Assembly: GCA_039621445.1 (NCBI GenBank)
Contig: CP154955.1
Span: forward strand, 20,095,916-20,159,915
Length of the DNA: 64,000 bases
Source of the DNA: Euglena gracilis
Taxonomy: Eukaryota; Euglenida; Euglenophyceae; Euglenales
Direction of reading: 5' to 3'
The number at the start of each line of letters is the position of its first letter. Position 1 is the first letter of the stretch. Positions 10,365 through 20,094 of this stretch are shown here, in pieces. Both the position numbers and the translations under genes were made by a program. The notes under the pieces were generated by a model that was not told the origin of the DNA, did not search any database, and saw only the letters and a program-made list of their open reading frames with translations.

Positions 10365-10869
10365 AACGGTGGTGGGGCGAACCGAATCCACCGACCAGTG
10401 GCACAGCCTACTGGATTTGAAGAGTTCAGGGGAGGAAGGCTATGTACAGAGGCAACAGTCTGTGCACGCTGGTGAAGGGAGGGAAGGTAAAATGGGCGAG
10501 CTTAGAGAACAGTATAAGGCGCGAGGTGCGGGGGCAGGTAAGAGGGGTGAGCTTAGCGAAAAGATCTCGTCATGCTGCGGGTGCACAGGCGATTTGTAAT
10601 CCTGTTCTCGACCTCCGCAATTCTGATTGGTCATTGAGATCTGGATTGGGTGGACGGGCCACTTCGTTTCCTACTGCACCAGGTTCGGGTCAGGAGGTGC
10701 GCTTGAAGAGGTTGTATGGAGGACCTGGCTGGCACTGGGCTTGAGGTCCCTCACGGGGGTTCAGCCCCCCTTCGATTGTCTGCGACTTCTGCACCTCCAT
10801 GGTGGACGTCCGGAGAGAGTTCTCGGCTTTTTGAAGTCCATTTCGGTTGTTTGGAGCTCAGCCTCGGGG
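10365..10869 (-). other. LINE-B 3-prime UTR
   Basis: About 500 bp between the stop and the insertion point. The distal 120 bp are nearly identical to 12187-12350 of LINE-D. I see no poly-A tail. The conserved 3-prime sequence may be the part recognised by the RT, as in R2; that is inference. Confidence 0.6.
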
Positions 10870-12156
10870 CTATGAAGTACAGTAGGGTTTATGAGATTCA
10901 GGGAGGCAATGGTCAGCGAGCTCTTCGGGGCATTGTCCCCAAACCAATTGTCGTCCAACCTCCCGGGCCAGAGTCATGCTTATTCCTTGCCAGCAGGTCC
11001 CCTCGACGCCCCTCCTCTCCCAGGCGTCGTGTTGGCCTGCTAGCAGCTTGATGCAGTTACCAACAAAGGTGAGCGCACCATCCCCCATGCCACCATAACA
11101 GTCCAAGACAAAGGGTATGAATGTCCAGCCTCTGCGTTGGCAACCATCTCCATACTTCTTTATCTTGTCCTGCTCTTGTTCCTCATGCCACTTGCCAATA
11201 TCCTCCAAGCCAGCGCGATTTCGCGAAGGCGCAAGTGGGTGACGAATGGTGACGTCGATGGCTGCCGGGCCGTTTGCATCGTACCTCATGACGAATACGT
11301 TGCCTGGTCGTGAGCCATCTGGGGCACTTTCTTCCCTTCTGGCTGGGAAGCCTGCACGCTGCGCGAGCCCGAGGATGTGCGATTGCACCGCATTGTGCCG
11401 CCGGACAATGTTGTTTTTATGGCAGCAGACAAGGTGGTGGCCTCTGACATCTGTGGGGTTGTGGCATCTTGGGCAGGCAGGTGGGCTGTCTGTAGCGCTG
11501 ACCACCGGGGCACCCAAAGACCACTGGACGATGGCCTGAAATTCTCTGGTAGGAATCAGTGTTTTGGTTGAGGCACACGGTGTCACTGAGGCCCATGCCA
11601 TGGCGTGTGGCTTCATCTGGCAGGAGAACTTCAATTTTTCCGTCCCTTCCAAGGCGGCGTGCAGCCTCTGCTGTCGTGCTTCAGCACAAGCATTTCCCCA
11701 GAAGCGCTGTGTCAGCATCTCGGGCGTCAACAAATCATGTCGACGCGGGTCATCACAGAAGGATTGAGTGGATGTTGGCCAGGAGCAGCTTCCTTTGATG
11801 GCTCCTACTGTCTCCGCGAAGTCGATGGGGAGTAGCGGAACAGAGCAGAAGGCTGGGAGGTCAAGGATCCGATCCCCTCGAATAACGAAATCCAGAGTTG
11901 CTGCCCATCTGGCGTTCACTCTCTCGACAACTGGGTCGCGGATACCCAAACCCCCCAGTCGAACCGGGAGAGTGACTTGAACCCATTGTGGTTCCTCCAG
12001 TGGTCGTCCGCTGATGATGCTCATTGTATTCCGCACGGTTTTGCTGAGCAAGGCACATTGGTCTTGAGCATAGGAGGCCGGGGTTGCCCGCAGGAGGTCA
12101 TTCACCTTGCATGCGTCCAGGCACATCCGAAGGATCGTGAATTGAACGAATTGAAC
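10870..12156 (-). CDS. LINE-B C-terminal RT thumb, zinc finger and RLE
   Basis: About 430 codons, open to a normal stop. From the truncation: QFTILRMCLDACKVNDLL, then VRLGGLGIRDP, a CCHC-type finger (CPRCHNPTDVRGHHLVCC, about 11430-11490), and the endonuclease (RPGNVFVMRYDANGPAAIDV, about 11230-11310, then DKIKKYGDG and FIPFVLDCYGG). This order is that of RLE-bearing LINEs (R2, R4, NeSL, Utopia relatives), not APE-type L1. The residue after RPG is N here but D in LINE-D, a change at a likely catalytic position. The fragment lacks the RT palm and cannot move alone. Confidence 0.8.
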   Translation of the reverse strand, partial: VQFVQFTILRMCLDACKVNDLLRATPASYAQDQCALLSKTVRNTMSIISGRPLEEPQWVQVTLPVRLGGLGIRDPVVERVNARWAATLDFVIRGDRILDLPAFCSVPLLPIDFAETVGAIKGSCSWPTSTQSFCDDPRRHDLLTPEMLTQRFWGNACAEARQQRLHAALEGTEKLKFSCQMKPHAMAWASVTPCASTKTLIPTREFQAIVQWSLGAPVVSATDSPPACPRCHNPTDVRGHHLVCCHKNNIVRRHNAVQSHILGLAQRAGFPARREESAPDGSRPGNVFVMRYDANGPAAIDVTIRHPLAPSRNRAGLEDIGKWHEEQEQDKIKKYGDGCQRRGWTFIPFVLDCYGGMGDGALTFVGNCIKLLAGQHDAWERRGVEGTCWQGISMTLAREVGRQLVWGQCPEELADHCLPESHKPYCTS

Positions 12157-12167
12157 GACACCGAAGG

Positions 12168-12711
12168 GAGTTAAAATGGAACGGAGAACGGTGGTGGGGC
12201 GAACCGAATCCACCGACCAGTGGCACAGCCTACTGGATTTGAAGAGTTCAGGGGAGTAAGGCTATGTACAGAGGCAACAGTCTGTGCACGCTGGTGAAGG
12301 GAGGGAAGGTAAAAGGGGCGAGCAAAGAGAACATTATAAGGCGTGAGGTGAGGCCGCTGTTGATCAGCTTCCGGAGTTCTTCGTCCACGTGAGTCAGAGT
12401 GGTTGGGCAGGCAATGGGGAGGTGGCAGGGCTCGGTGCCGTTTAAGGTCTGGGTGTTGATGACGGGTGGGCCGGTGATTCCGACTTCAGCTGTCTTTCAC
12501 GCCCTGCGGCTCCTCGGGGGCGTCGTTGCAGCTCCGACGTGCTGCATTGGTTCTTGGTTGTTGCAAGGGGCATTCCTTGGATATCATGGCATGGTCCCGA
12601 TTCGCTGCCCCCTTGGTTGTGCGTGGCGGGCCGTTTCCGGGCCTCCGCTAGTTCAGGAAGCACCGCCGGAGGCGGAGGGGTTGCTTCGGGATAGTGGAGC
12701 CCGAAGGGGTA
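12168..12711 (-). other. LINE-D 3-prime UTR (distal part)
   Basis: Positions 12187-12350 match the 3-prime end of LINE-B. The remainder to 12711 is unique here. The LINE-D stop codon lies at 16789-16791, immediately beyond the inserted pogo-like element, so this stretch is UTR cut off from its ORF. Confidence 0.65.
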
Positions 12712-12912
12712 CAGGGGGGGCTGTTATTCCGCACGTGAAGTATTTCCGTTCGCTTTTAATCCGCCGCTCTTAAACCGTTTTAGAGCGCCGAAACAAGGAC
12801 CCCCCGTCGGTATTTTGGTGACCGGATTAAAACCGCGAAATTTCCGCCCTGGAATTATGTCCTACCGAAGTCCTACCAAAGAACAATCCTTGTTTTGTTT
12901 TTTTCTTTTCAG

Positions 12913-15595
12913 GCCCGGCCTCCATGGACAAGTACGTGTCCAGGGTGAAGAAGAGTTTGGGCGACCAAGTCGCCACAGATTATCTGGAAAAGGTGCAGCA
13001 GAAGGAGAAAAAAAAACCAGACCGTGGTTATCCTGGACACCACAGAAGAAGATGAAGGTGGCTGCCGAGATGGAGAGAGGCAGCTACCGCCAGCTGCAGG
13101 TGTGCCCCTGTACCTTTTTTCATTGCCCTCCCCCCCATCCTTCACAGGTGGCCCTCGGCCCTGCCTGTCCCCCTGTCAACACTATAAGGGGCTGGCAGCA
13201 GGCTGGGGGCGGAGGCAAGCTGAGGGGGCCGGGCCGGCCAACCCTCCTCACGGAGGCCGAGGAGAAGACCGTACTGGAGTCGTTCAAAGCCGTCCGCCAG
13301 GTGGGCGCAGCAGTGGACAACGAGGGCCTTGCCTGTCTCGTCACCAGCACAACGACCAGGACACGGAGTACAAAAGTGAACGTCTCCAGGAGTTGGTGCA
13401 GATCGTTCGCCCGACGCCACAGCCTTCCAAACAGGCGGGTGACGTCGACCCGCCCGCCAACACTCCCATTGGAGCGGGCGGCAGACAACCGATGGAGAAG
13501 GGAGATGGAAGCAATGCTGGAAGAGCCTCACCGGTGTGTCGTCCCCGTCACCCAAATGTTATTCGTCTGTGTTTCACAGTTTTGGGATACCCCAGCAAGG
13601 GGCCATCGACCCATTCCTGACACTGGCACTGGACGAGACCCCAGTCATGTATTGTGCGCAGATGAAGACGACGATGGAGGTGTGGCACGCTTTAGCTGTG
13701 GTGTGCCTTTTTCTTTTACAGGCTGAGAAGCGTCCTGAAGATCCCGAACGAAAACAAGTGCGGCTGGGGAAGAGAGACAAGCGCATGACAACCGGTGTGT
13801 TTTTGGTTGATCCCCCAAATTGTTTGCATCATGCCAGCATTCGATTCTCTTGCCCAGCTTGTCTATATTTTCTGATGTCCCCCCCCCCTGTTCTCAGGTA
13901 CACCAGTGGTGTCCAGAGGTGGAGTGTGTCTATTATTTCAATTTATATTTCGTGGACGTACCAGTCGCTGTCATCCGACAGCTGCTGCCGGTGTGACCCC
14001 TCCTCCCTTGTTTTGGACAAGAAACAAAACCAAATGCAGTTGGATGAACCCCCACTCCCCCGCCTGTCACAGACACACACGAGTCCATTGTCTTCGACCA
14101 CTCGGATTCCAGGCCAGACCTCCCGTGCCTGTTGGGGGTTGTGGTGGCAAAGAGGAAAAAGGGGGGCGGGGGCTTAGGTCTGTCACTGCAAGAAGTTTCC
14201 ATAACAGCAAGGAAGTCCCTGGGCATTGACCTGAGCTACATCACAAAGAGCTATGTATTAGGCAGGATCCTTGAGTTGGCTACCAGGGGTGCTGTGGAAA
14301 GTCTGCCGGCAGTACCAGACGCAGGCCACGTTCGCGCGCCTGTTGGCCCTGCTGGCCAACAAGCTTGATGATGTTCGCCAACAACGCCAACTGTCGGCGG
14401 ATGCCTGTGAGTAGGGTTTTGCTCCACAACAACCCCCCCAATCTGTCATCTGGCCCCCCCCCCATCTTGGAGCAAAAGCATGCGGGTGCACTCCTGATCG
14501 TGGATGGTGCCCCCTCCCATGCCGGTGAGACGGTGCTGGTGCAAGTCCATGAAAACGTGTTCAAGTTTACGGACGGCAATAACTTATACCTTACGTACAC
14601 GCTGCCAAACCGTTCACACACGCTACAGGTAATTCTGTAAGCCTGGGTTTTGGGTTTTGCACCGGGATTTTCCCAATGCTCCGTGGGTTGCGCATTGGCT
14701 GGCGTGCTGGTGAACTTGCCACCCCCTCCCTGTCCTCGTTGCGTCACAGGTGGGTGACCGACTAATCAACCTCACCCTCCGTCAGCACACCCGAACAGGT
14801 CTCTCACATCAGGTTGCACAGAAGCACCCCTCCCATGGCCAACGATGTACCCCTTCCAATGACGAATGCCACCCCCCCCCCAATCGAGAGGCCTGTGGCA
14901 GACGGGCTGCCAAGCTGAGGACGCTGGAGCAGGCCCTGGCCCGGGCTGAGGGACGGGACGTACCAGCGGACATGGGCGAGTCCACGATGAAGCGCCTGCT
15001 CCTGCAGTGGGTGAGCGGTTGGCTGCGTGACCCCAGGTGTGTGATCCTTTTTGTTGGCGGCTTCGGTTTCAGTCAGGGATGCAGATCTGTCATGTCTGGG
15101 GAATGCGCAATACGCCCCTTGTGAAAGGAGTTTTTTTTTCTGAGTTGTTGCCTTCACTTCAGGTTGTCGGGGTGGATCCTTGAGTCCTGGGCCAGCGCGC
15201 TGGCAACAGAGCCGGAGCTGGACAGTGTCGACGACATCCCGGGCCCTGCTGCTGTGCACGCGGGACATTTTATAGCAGGTGGTGGCCATGTACGCCTGCG
15301 ACCCTGAAGAAACCCCCTCCCCATCAGGTTTTTGCACACAACCCTGTGGAGCTTGCAAAAAATTTTATCACGATGGCAGGAATGTCTCGTGCTTGCGATT
15401 CTGTTGCCCCCCCCTGTGGACCCCGGGTCTGCCGGCATGTCCGCGGCGGACGGCGACATGGTGGGCGATGCTGTGGACGGTGATGAGGACGACCGGTCGT
15501 CCGTCCCCGACAACGTCGTCCCTTACGACGTGGATGTGGACCACTCAGACGTGGACCTGCCAGCCGAAGAGGACACTCAGGCTGACTGCGGCCCC
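12913..15595 (+). CDS. Spliced pogo/Tigger-like DDE transposase (about 10 exons)
   Basis: Likely exons: 12913-13099, 13148-13533, 13580-13679, 13722-13794, 13898-13990, 14073-about 14286, about 14287-14406, 14479-14628, 14750-about 14800, about 14880-15010, 15163-15285, about 15430-15590. Introns are 42-130 bp with GTGTG-type donors and CAG acceptors. The protein has a helix-turn-helix region (MKVAAEMERGSYRQLQ, then GRPTLLTEAEEKTVLESF) and a second DNA-binding part (SRSWCRSFARRHSL). The DDE domain follows: first Asp in LALDETP, then LLFQFIFRGRTSRCHP, QTQATFARLLALL, second Asp in LLIVDGAPSHAG, and LTYTLPNRSHTLQ, the usual PN.(S/T)H..Q motif. The C-terminus is acidic. The third catalytic residue is not certain. 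Reading phase slips by one base at 14406/14479 and 15010/15163, and a frame change at the A9 run at 13010-13018 separates a plausible start (ATG 12924, MDKYVSRVKKSLG) from the domain, so it may be a pseudogene. Confidence 0.7.
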
Positions 15596-15599
15596 GTTT

Positions 15600-16711
15600 T
15601 TTCGGGTTGGGTGTTTCCCGGTGGAAAGTTGCTGCCTCTCCCCGTCTTTGCGTTCGGGTGGGTTTTAGCCCAAAATTTTTTGGACATTGCCTGCAACGGG
15701 CCCGATTTTTGGCCCCCCCCCCCTGGGAGGTCCCGCTCCCCCCGGCGTGGGTGGGGGGGGGGGAACCCCCCTCCCTTGAACCCCCTTCAAAAAAAGTCTG
15801 GTGCAGGCTGCCTGGTTCCGCCCCTGTGGATGTGAGTGGGGACGCGGAGCTGGCCAGGCTGTTGGGCCTTGGCCTGCGTGCTCGCCGCGGCTAGTGGGGT
15901 ACGGAGACTCCCAAGCAGTATTTCTGCTCCCCCCGCCCTTGTGCCTGGACAGGCCACATGCATTTCACCCTTGTCACGATTCACCAATGGGGTCAGGCTG
16001 TTTGGAGCTGGGGGGGGGGGACCTTCCCCGTTTGGAGGTATTTTTTTTTGATTTCGGGGGGGGGGGTTTCTGCAAAATTGTCCTCAGTGATTTCGCACCG
16101 AGGCTTTTTTCTTTTATTGCTTCCCCGAACAGCCCTGGGACTCAGCCCTCCCAATTCAGCATGTGCACCTGGCCCTGTCGGCACAGTCCTCATTTGGGTC
16201 ACATTTACATTGTTTCCAAGCGAACTCCATGTTTTTCGTGTTGCTGCCCCCCCTTTTTTAAAAAATTCTGTCTGTTCCAAGCCTGCCATCAAAAAAAGAC
16301 CAAGTGTGTGCGTTTAGCTGAGGCTGGGTTCACAAAAAGTTGGGGAAACCCAATGTTCAATATTCCAACCCAGTTCTGAAAAACCTGTTTATTTTTAATG
16401 GGAGCCGGGCCACGAGGGGGGGGTTCCAGCTTTTTGGGTATCCTCAGAAGCGGCGACGGGGACAGTTATGTAGGCAAAGAGTACCACGTTTTGTGGTACT
16501 ATTGTGTCAGAAAAAAGTTACGGCACGTGTGCTATGTGTCAGGAGTGCTGTCCTGGTCACTTCCAAGTCTCTACGGGAGCTCCTCCCCGCGGGCTTTTTT
16601 CTGGCAGCGGATTTTTATCGGCCGCTGGGGTGCCTCAAACTCGTGGCTTTATTTCTGCCGGCTTTTATTCACGGGATTTTTCGCGTCGGTAAAAAGGCGC
16701 CGAAACATGGG
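15600..16711. other. Non-coding 3-prime part of the pogo-like transposon
   Basis: G/C runs (for example the inverted GGGGGGGG-AACCCCC near 15748-15775) and T-rich sequence. I find no further exon-like segment. Confidence 0.5.
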
Positions 16712-16788
16712 GGTCGCGCGGGGATAAAAGCCACGGTATTAGATTTTACGAATTAATGGGCTATCAGATTTAAAGCCCCCCCTGTAGC

Positions 16789-19253
16789 TCATGTGCTGTA
16801 TGGGTGGTGAGTGTCCATGCCACCTCCTTCGTTGAGGTCGTCAGGGCATTGGCCCCACACGAGCTGTTTCGCCAGTTCTCTGGCAAGGGCCATGCTGAGG
16901 CCCTGCCAGCAGTTTGCCTCCGCTGCTCGCCTCTCCCATGCGTCATGTTGTCCCGCAAGCAAGTGAACACAGTTTCCAACAAAGGCAAGCGCTGCCTCCC
17001 CCATTCCTCCGTAGCAATCGAGGACAAAGGGGATGAACGTCCACCCTCTGCGCTTACAACCGTCTCCATACTTTTTGATTTTGTCTTCCTCCTGGCTCTC
17101 ATGCCATTTCCCAAGGTCTTCCAATCCTGGCCGTACGCGGGAAGGTGCAAGGGGGTGGCGAACGGTTACATCGATTGCCGCCGGACCGTTTGCATCATAT
17201 CGCATCACAAATACGTCGCCCGGGCGGGAACCATCAGGGGCACTCTCCTCTCTTCTGGCCGGGAAACCTGCCTTTTGGGCCAGCCCAAGGATGTAGGACT
17301 GCACCGCCCCGTGTCGCCGAACAATGTTGTTCCGGTGGCAACAAACGAGGTGATGGCCTCTTGCGTCCAAGGGGTTGTGGCACCGAGGGCACCCGGGACA
17401 GGCATCTGAAGGTGAAACAACCGGAGCACCCAGGGACCATTGCATCAGGGCCTGGAATTCCCTTGTTGGTATGAGCGTCCTTGTGGCGGCTGATGGCGTA
17501 ACGGAGGCCCAAGCCATAGCATGTGGCTTCATCTGACATGCCATTTTCAGTTTATCGCTACCCGTGAGTGAGTTGTACAGAGCTTGCTGTCGGGCCTTTG
17601 CACACTGTTGTCCCCAGAATTTCTGTGCCGTCATTTCTTGAGGCAGCATCTCCGGACTTTTTGGGTCCTCAACAAAGGCCTTTGCAATCGGTGGGAGCTC
17701 ACATAGACCCTTGATGGCCTCCACCTGGGCGGTAAATTCCGAAGGTAGGGGGTTCATCCCACAGATGGGTGGCAAGTCGAGGACGCGGTCGCCGCGAACA
17801 AGAAAGTCAAGTGTGGCGGCCCACCTGGCGATCGGGCGCTCCGTGGTAGGGTCCCGGATGCCCAACCCACCCAACCGGACAGGCAAGGTGGCCTGGCGCC
17901 ACTGGTCCTCTTCCAGCGGCCGCCCGACAATGATGCTGGCGGTATTCCGCAGGGTTTTGCTTAGCAGCGTACACTGCATGGTTGCAAGGCCAATTGGAGT
18001 AGTCCTCAACAGGTCGTTAACCTTGCACGCGTCCAGACACAGCCTTAGAATGGTGAACTGGATGTGCGCAGAAGGCACCTTCTGCAAGGCTGAACACGCC
18101 TTCATGGCTTCTTCGCACCGCCCAAACCACACACGTTCGGCAAATGTCCCGTCCTCCGGATGGCAAATTGGAACCCCGAGGGACTTGATTCCGGAACCAG
18201 GAATGTATGGAGTTACGGGGATGCGTTGCAATACACTTGTCCCCTCCAGGAAGAGAAAACGGTCGGGTTGGAAGGCTGGCCCCCAAAGGGTGCATTTGTT
18301 GATATTCAGGTCAACACCAATGGGCGGTCCCTTTTCAAGGACCAAATGTACAACCTCCTCCAGCTGGCGTGTAGTCCCCATGATGTGGGCATCGTCCAGG
18401 TACCAGGCCTGCCATCCGCAAACGCCATGGATTTCCTCCACCAGACTCTGAATTGCCATGGCAAAGGCAGCCGGTCCACAAGGATCGCCTTGCTGAACCC
18501 CCGACTGGCTTCGGAGGGATGTGTCGCTCAAGAAGAGGCTCGAGTGTTCTGCATAACAGGTCTCCAGCCACGTCACCATTTCTGGACATCGTTCCCGTGC
18601 TGCTTCGAGAAGGTTATCCCTCCGGATCCGGTTGAATGCGTTCCTGAAGTCCAATTGCAAGACGCCCCAGTCACCAGAGCCTCCATGATGGAGGCTGGTC
18701 ACGAGGTGTTGGAGGCCCATTCCGATCAGGCCACAGGCGTCAGGACAACCCACCCCAAACTGCCCGGGCATCCCATCTTGGGTAAACTTTCGCACGGCAG
18801 GTTGGCGCATCAGCACCTTACCCACCAGTCGGCGCAAGCATTCTCCGGAGGCAATGGGCCGAGTCCCTTCTTGTGCGGGGTCCTGCCCATTGGGTGTGAG
18901 GTTCCCAGCGTCATCCACTGTCGTGGCCGGTTTGACCTTTCGCAGCGCCGTGAGGCGTGCCGATGTGAGGATTTCAGCCACACCGGCGGGCCATCCCGTG
19001 TTGATGCAGCAGAAGACGAAGGTCGTGAGGCCCTCAAGCAGTGTCTCGGCCTGTCCCCCAGCTTCCCTGCTAAGCATGTCCTTAATGTGGTCCGGCTTTA
19101 GGCCCGATGGCCCTGCTGTCGATTCTTTTCCGAAACTGAACACTGCTTTGCGGACCATGGAAAGCCTGTCCCTCCTCTCGTTCTCGTCTCCAGGTGGCGG
19201 AAACAGAACCCGTTTATCCGTGGGGCCCCGGCCAGGTGGTTCCTCAGCCGGGT
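16789..19253 (-). CDS. LINE-D RT, zinc finger and restriction-like endonuclease
   Basis: One uninterrupted reading frame of about 820 codons, the best preserved LINE ORF here. In order: GPSGLKPDHI; EGTRPIASGECLRR; motif A VLQLDFRNAFN (about 18630-18660); motif B GVQQGDPCGP (about 18475-18505); motif C AWYLDDAHI with both aspartates (about 18378-18410); motif D LNINKCTLWGP; GVPICHPEDG; thumb VRLGGLGIRDP; CCHC-type finger CPRCHNPLDARGHHLVCC (about 17340-17400); endonuclease RPGDVFV...IDVTVRHPL (about 17150-17230), DKIKKYGDG, FIPFVLDCYGG; C-terminus HHPYST. The first ATG (19287) lies in the flanking TIR element, so the native N-terminus, including any 2A motif, is missing. Catalytic motifs look intact; mobility in trans is possible in principle. 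Confidence 0.85.
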
Positions 19254-19264
19254 GACACCGAAGG

Positions 19265-19505
19265 ACAAGAATTAGGAATGCAAGCAATTTTTTGCGTATA
19301 GGTGAATCATAATTTTTTGAAAAACCCCATCGCGGCCAGCCAGACCTCCTCCTCCTCTTTCAGATCCTCAAAACTGAATCCAGCCAGACCTCCTCCTCCT
19401 CTAAATCCCCTCAGCCGTGGCTGGCCATGGCTGGCCAGACCTCCTCCTTTTTTTTGCCAGCCAGCCAGCCGCGGCTAGCCGCGGCTAGCCAGATACCCCA
19501 GCTCC
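19265..19505. repeat. Right part of TIR copy 2
   Basis: About 85 percent or more identical by eye to 1757-1996 of TIR copy 1 (AAGCAATTTTTTGCGTA, TCCAGCCAGACCTCCTCC, ATACCCCAGCTCC). Partial relatives are at 28143-28280 (inverted) and 28573-28617. Confidence 0.85.
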
Positions 19506-19906
19506 AAGGAGCCACCGCAGTGGCGGCGGTGGACATGGAAGGATGGCAAAGTGTGCGCCAAGCCGAGGATGGGACCCTTGTCGGCCCCATTCGCATCCAG
19601 TGCACCCGCCCGAGGTGAGACCCCTCGGAAGAGGACATGGTAGCACCATCTCCGACGCAAAAAAGAACAGAAAAGGGCCCACACCCCTCTGGGTAAGGCC
19701 AACGAGAATCGAAGTGAAACCGCCCAAGTGACAGACGGGTGCAACAGCTCGCGGTGACCCGTCCCGACGGCAAAGAACAGCACGCCGACACGGGCGACAC
19801 GCTCGCACGGGCGACGCGCGGGCACGACACGCGCGAGACACGTGCGAGCCGTGCCGAGCCGTGCCGAGCCGTGCCGAGCCGTGCCGAGCCGTGCCGAGCC
19901 GTGCCT
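19506..19906 (+). pseudogene. LINE-C C-terminal tail and 3-prime UTR beyond the insertion
   Basis: In the frame continuing AYK at 9071, this encodes EPPQWRRWTWKDG, VCAKPRMGPLSAPF and ends RKRTW-stop near 19640. It is basic and Trp-rich, of unknown function. The 3-prime UTR follows and shares 19670-19850 with the LINE fragment at 1574-1740. It ends in GCCGTGCCGA repeats (19845-19905), then the target duplication. Confidence 0.65.
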
Positions 19907-19920
19907 AAAATATACGTGTC
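19907..19920. repeat. Target-site duplication of LINE-C, right copy
   Basis: AAAATATACGTGTC, 13 of 14 bases identical to 4643-4656. Confidence 0.75.
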
Positions 19921-19932
19921 CTTTTATCCCCC

Positions 19933-20094
19933 TCAGAGTTGCAAACGTGGTCAGAAACCGATGAAGAAATTTTTGATACCAAACTGATAAGAAGGCGAAG
20001 CCTGAAGCGGTGCAAGAATTGGTCAAAGCTGCTGAATAAGTTCATCACAGATAGGTTTATGTCCCTTACCAAAAATGATTTTTTCCTCACACTC
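19933..20094 (+). CDS. Possible exon of an unrecognised gene
   Basis: After a polypyrimidine tract and CCTCAG acceptor (19932), about 54 codons stay open: QTWSETDEEIFDTKL, RRRSLKRCKNWSKLLNKFI, SLTKNDFFLTLQ. Composition is protein-like, charged and unlike the neighbouring repeats. No donor GT follows at once, and the frame stops soon after. No family recognised. The acceptor lies next to the LINE-C insertion, which would then sit in an intron; this is weak evidence. Confidence 0.25.

Larger units (their letters stand above)
10365..12156 (-). mobile_element. LINE-B: 5-prime-truncated RLE-type LINE
   Basis: GACACCGAAGG lies immediately left (10354-10364) and right (12157-12167), a target duplication typical of target-primed insertion. 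The 3-prime end (left, AACGGTGGTGGGGCGAACC) is shared with LINE-D at 12187. The 5-prime truncation is at 12156, inside the RT thumb. Confidence 0.8.
12712..16784 (+). mobile_element. Pogo/Tigger-like DNA transposon, 4.07 kb, TA target duplication
   Basis: TA at 12710-12711 and 16785-16786 brackets termini CAGGGGGGGCT (left) and the same as reverse complement (right); about 16 of the first 20 bases match. A TA duplication and CAGG-type end are characteristic of Tc1/mariner-pogo elements. The interior holds a spliced DDE transposase. Insertion into the LINE-D 3-prime UTR is precise. Confidence 0.8.
12168..19253 (-). mobile_element. LINE-D: RLE-type LINE carrying a pogo-like transposon
   Basis: Flanked by GACACCGAAGG at 12157-12167 and 19254-19264. 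Coding sequence is 16789-19253 (minus). The 3-prime UTR begins at 16788 and resumes at 12710-12168 beyond the pogo-like element. The 5-prime end is truncated at the CHPAEEPPG region. The extra 19 bases at the 3-prime terminus (GAGTTAAAATGGAACGGAG) are not in LINE-B. Confidence 0.75.
9072..19505. mobile_element. TIR element, copy 2 (AAG target duplication), filled with nested LINEs
   Basis: The left end GGAGCTGAGGTCCCCACGG and right end ...ATACCCCAGCTCC match the termini of the 821-1996 element. AAG precedes (9069-9071) and follows (19506-19508). Excision of one AAG plus the element joins AYK to EPPQW in LINE-C. Its own sequence is about 9072-10364 and 19265-19505. The rest is LINE-B and LINE-D, the latter carrying a pogo-like transposon. 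Confidence 0.75.
4657..19906 (+). mobile_element. LINE-C: near full-length RLE-type LINE, split by 10.4 kb
   Basis: A plus-strand LINE bounded by a 14-bp target duplication. Its own sequence is 4657-9071 plus 19506-19906 (about 4.8 kb); 9072-19505 is an inserted TIR element. Order: 5-prime UTR with a tandem repeat, 2A motif, C2H2 finger, pre-RT domain, RT, zinc finger, RLE, basic tail, then a GCCGTGCCGA-repeat tail. It carries two frameshifts and an RT active-site deletion and cannot be autonomous. Confidence 0.8.

Noticed and set aside
12442-12663. Minus-strand 73-codon ORF
   Set aside because: Lies in the LINE-D 3-prime UTR downstream of a normal stop; no domain or conservation in LINE-B.
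19543-19841. Arg/Pro-rich ORFs on both strands at 19.5-19.8 kb
   Set aside because: They overlap the LINE-C tail and 3-prime UTR, shared with 1574-1740. No independent gene.
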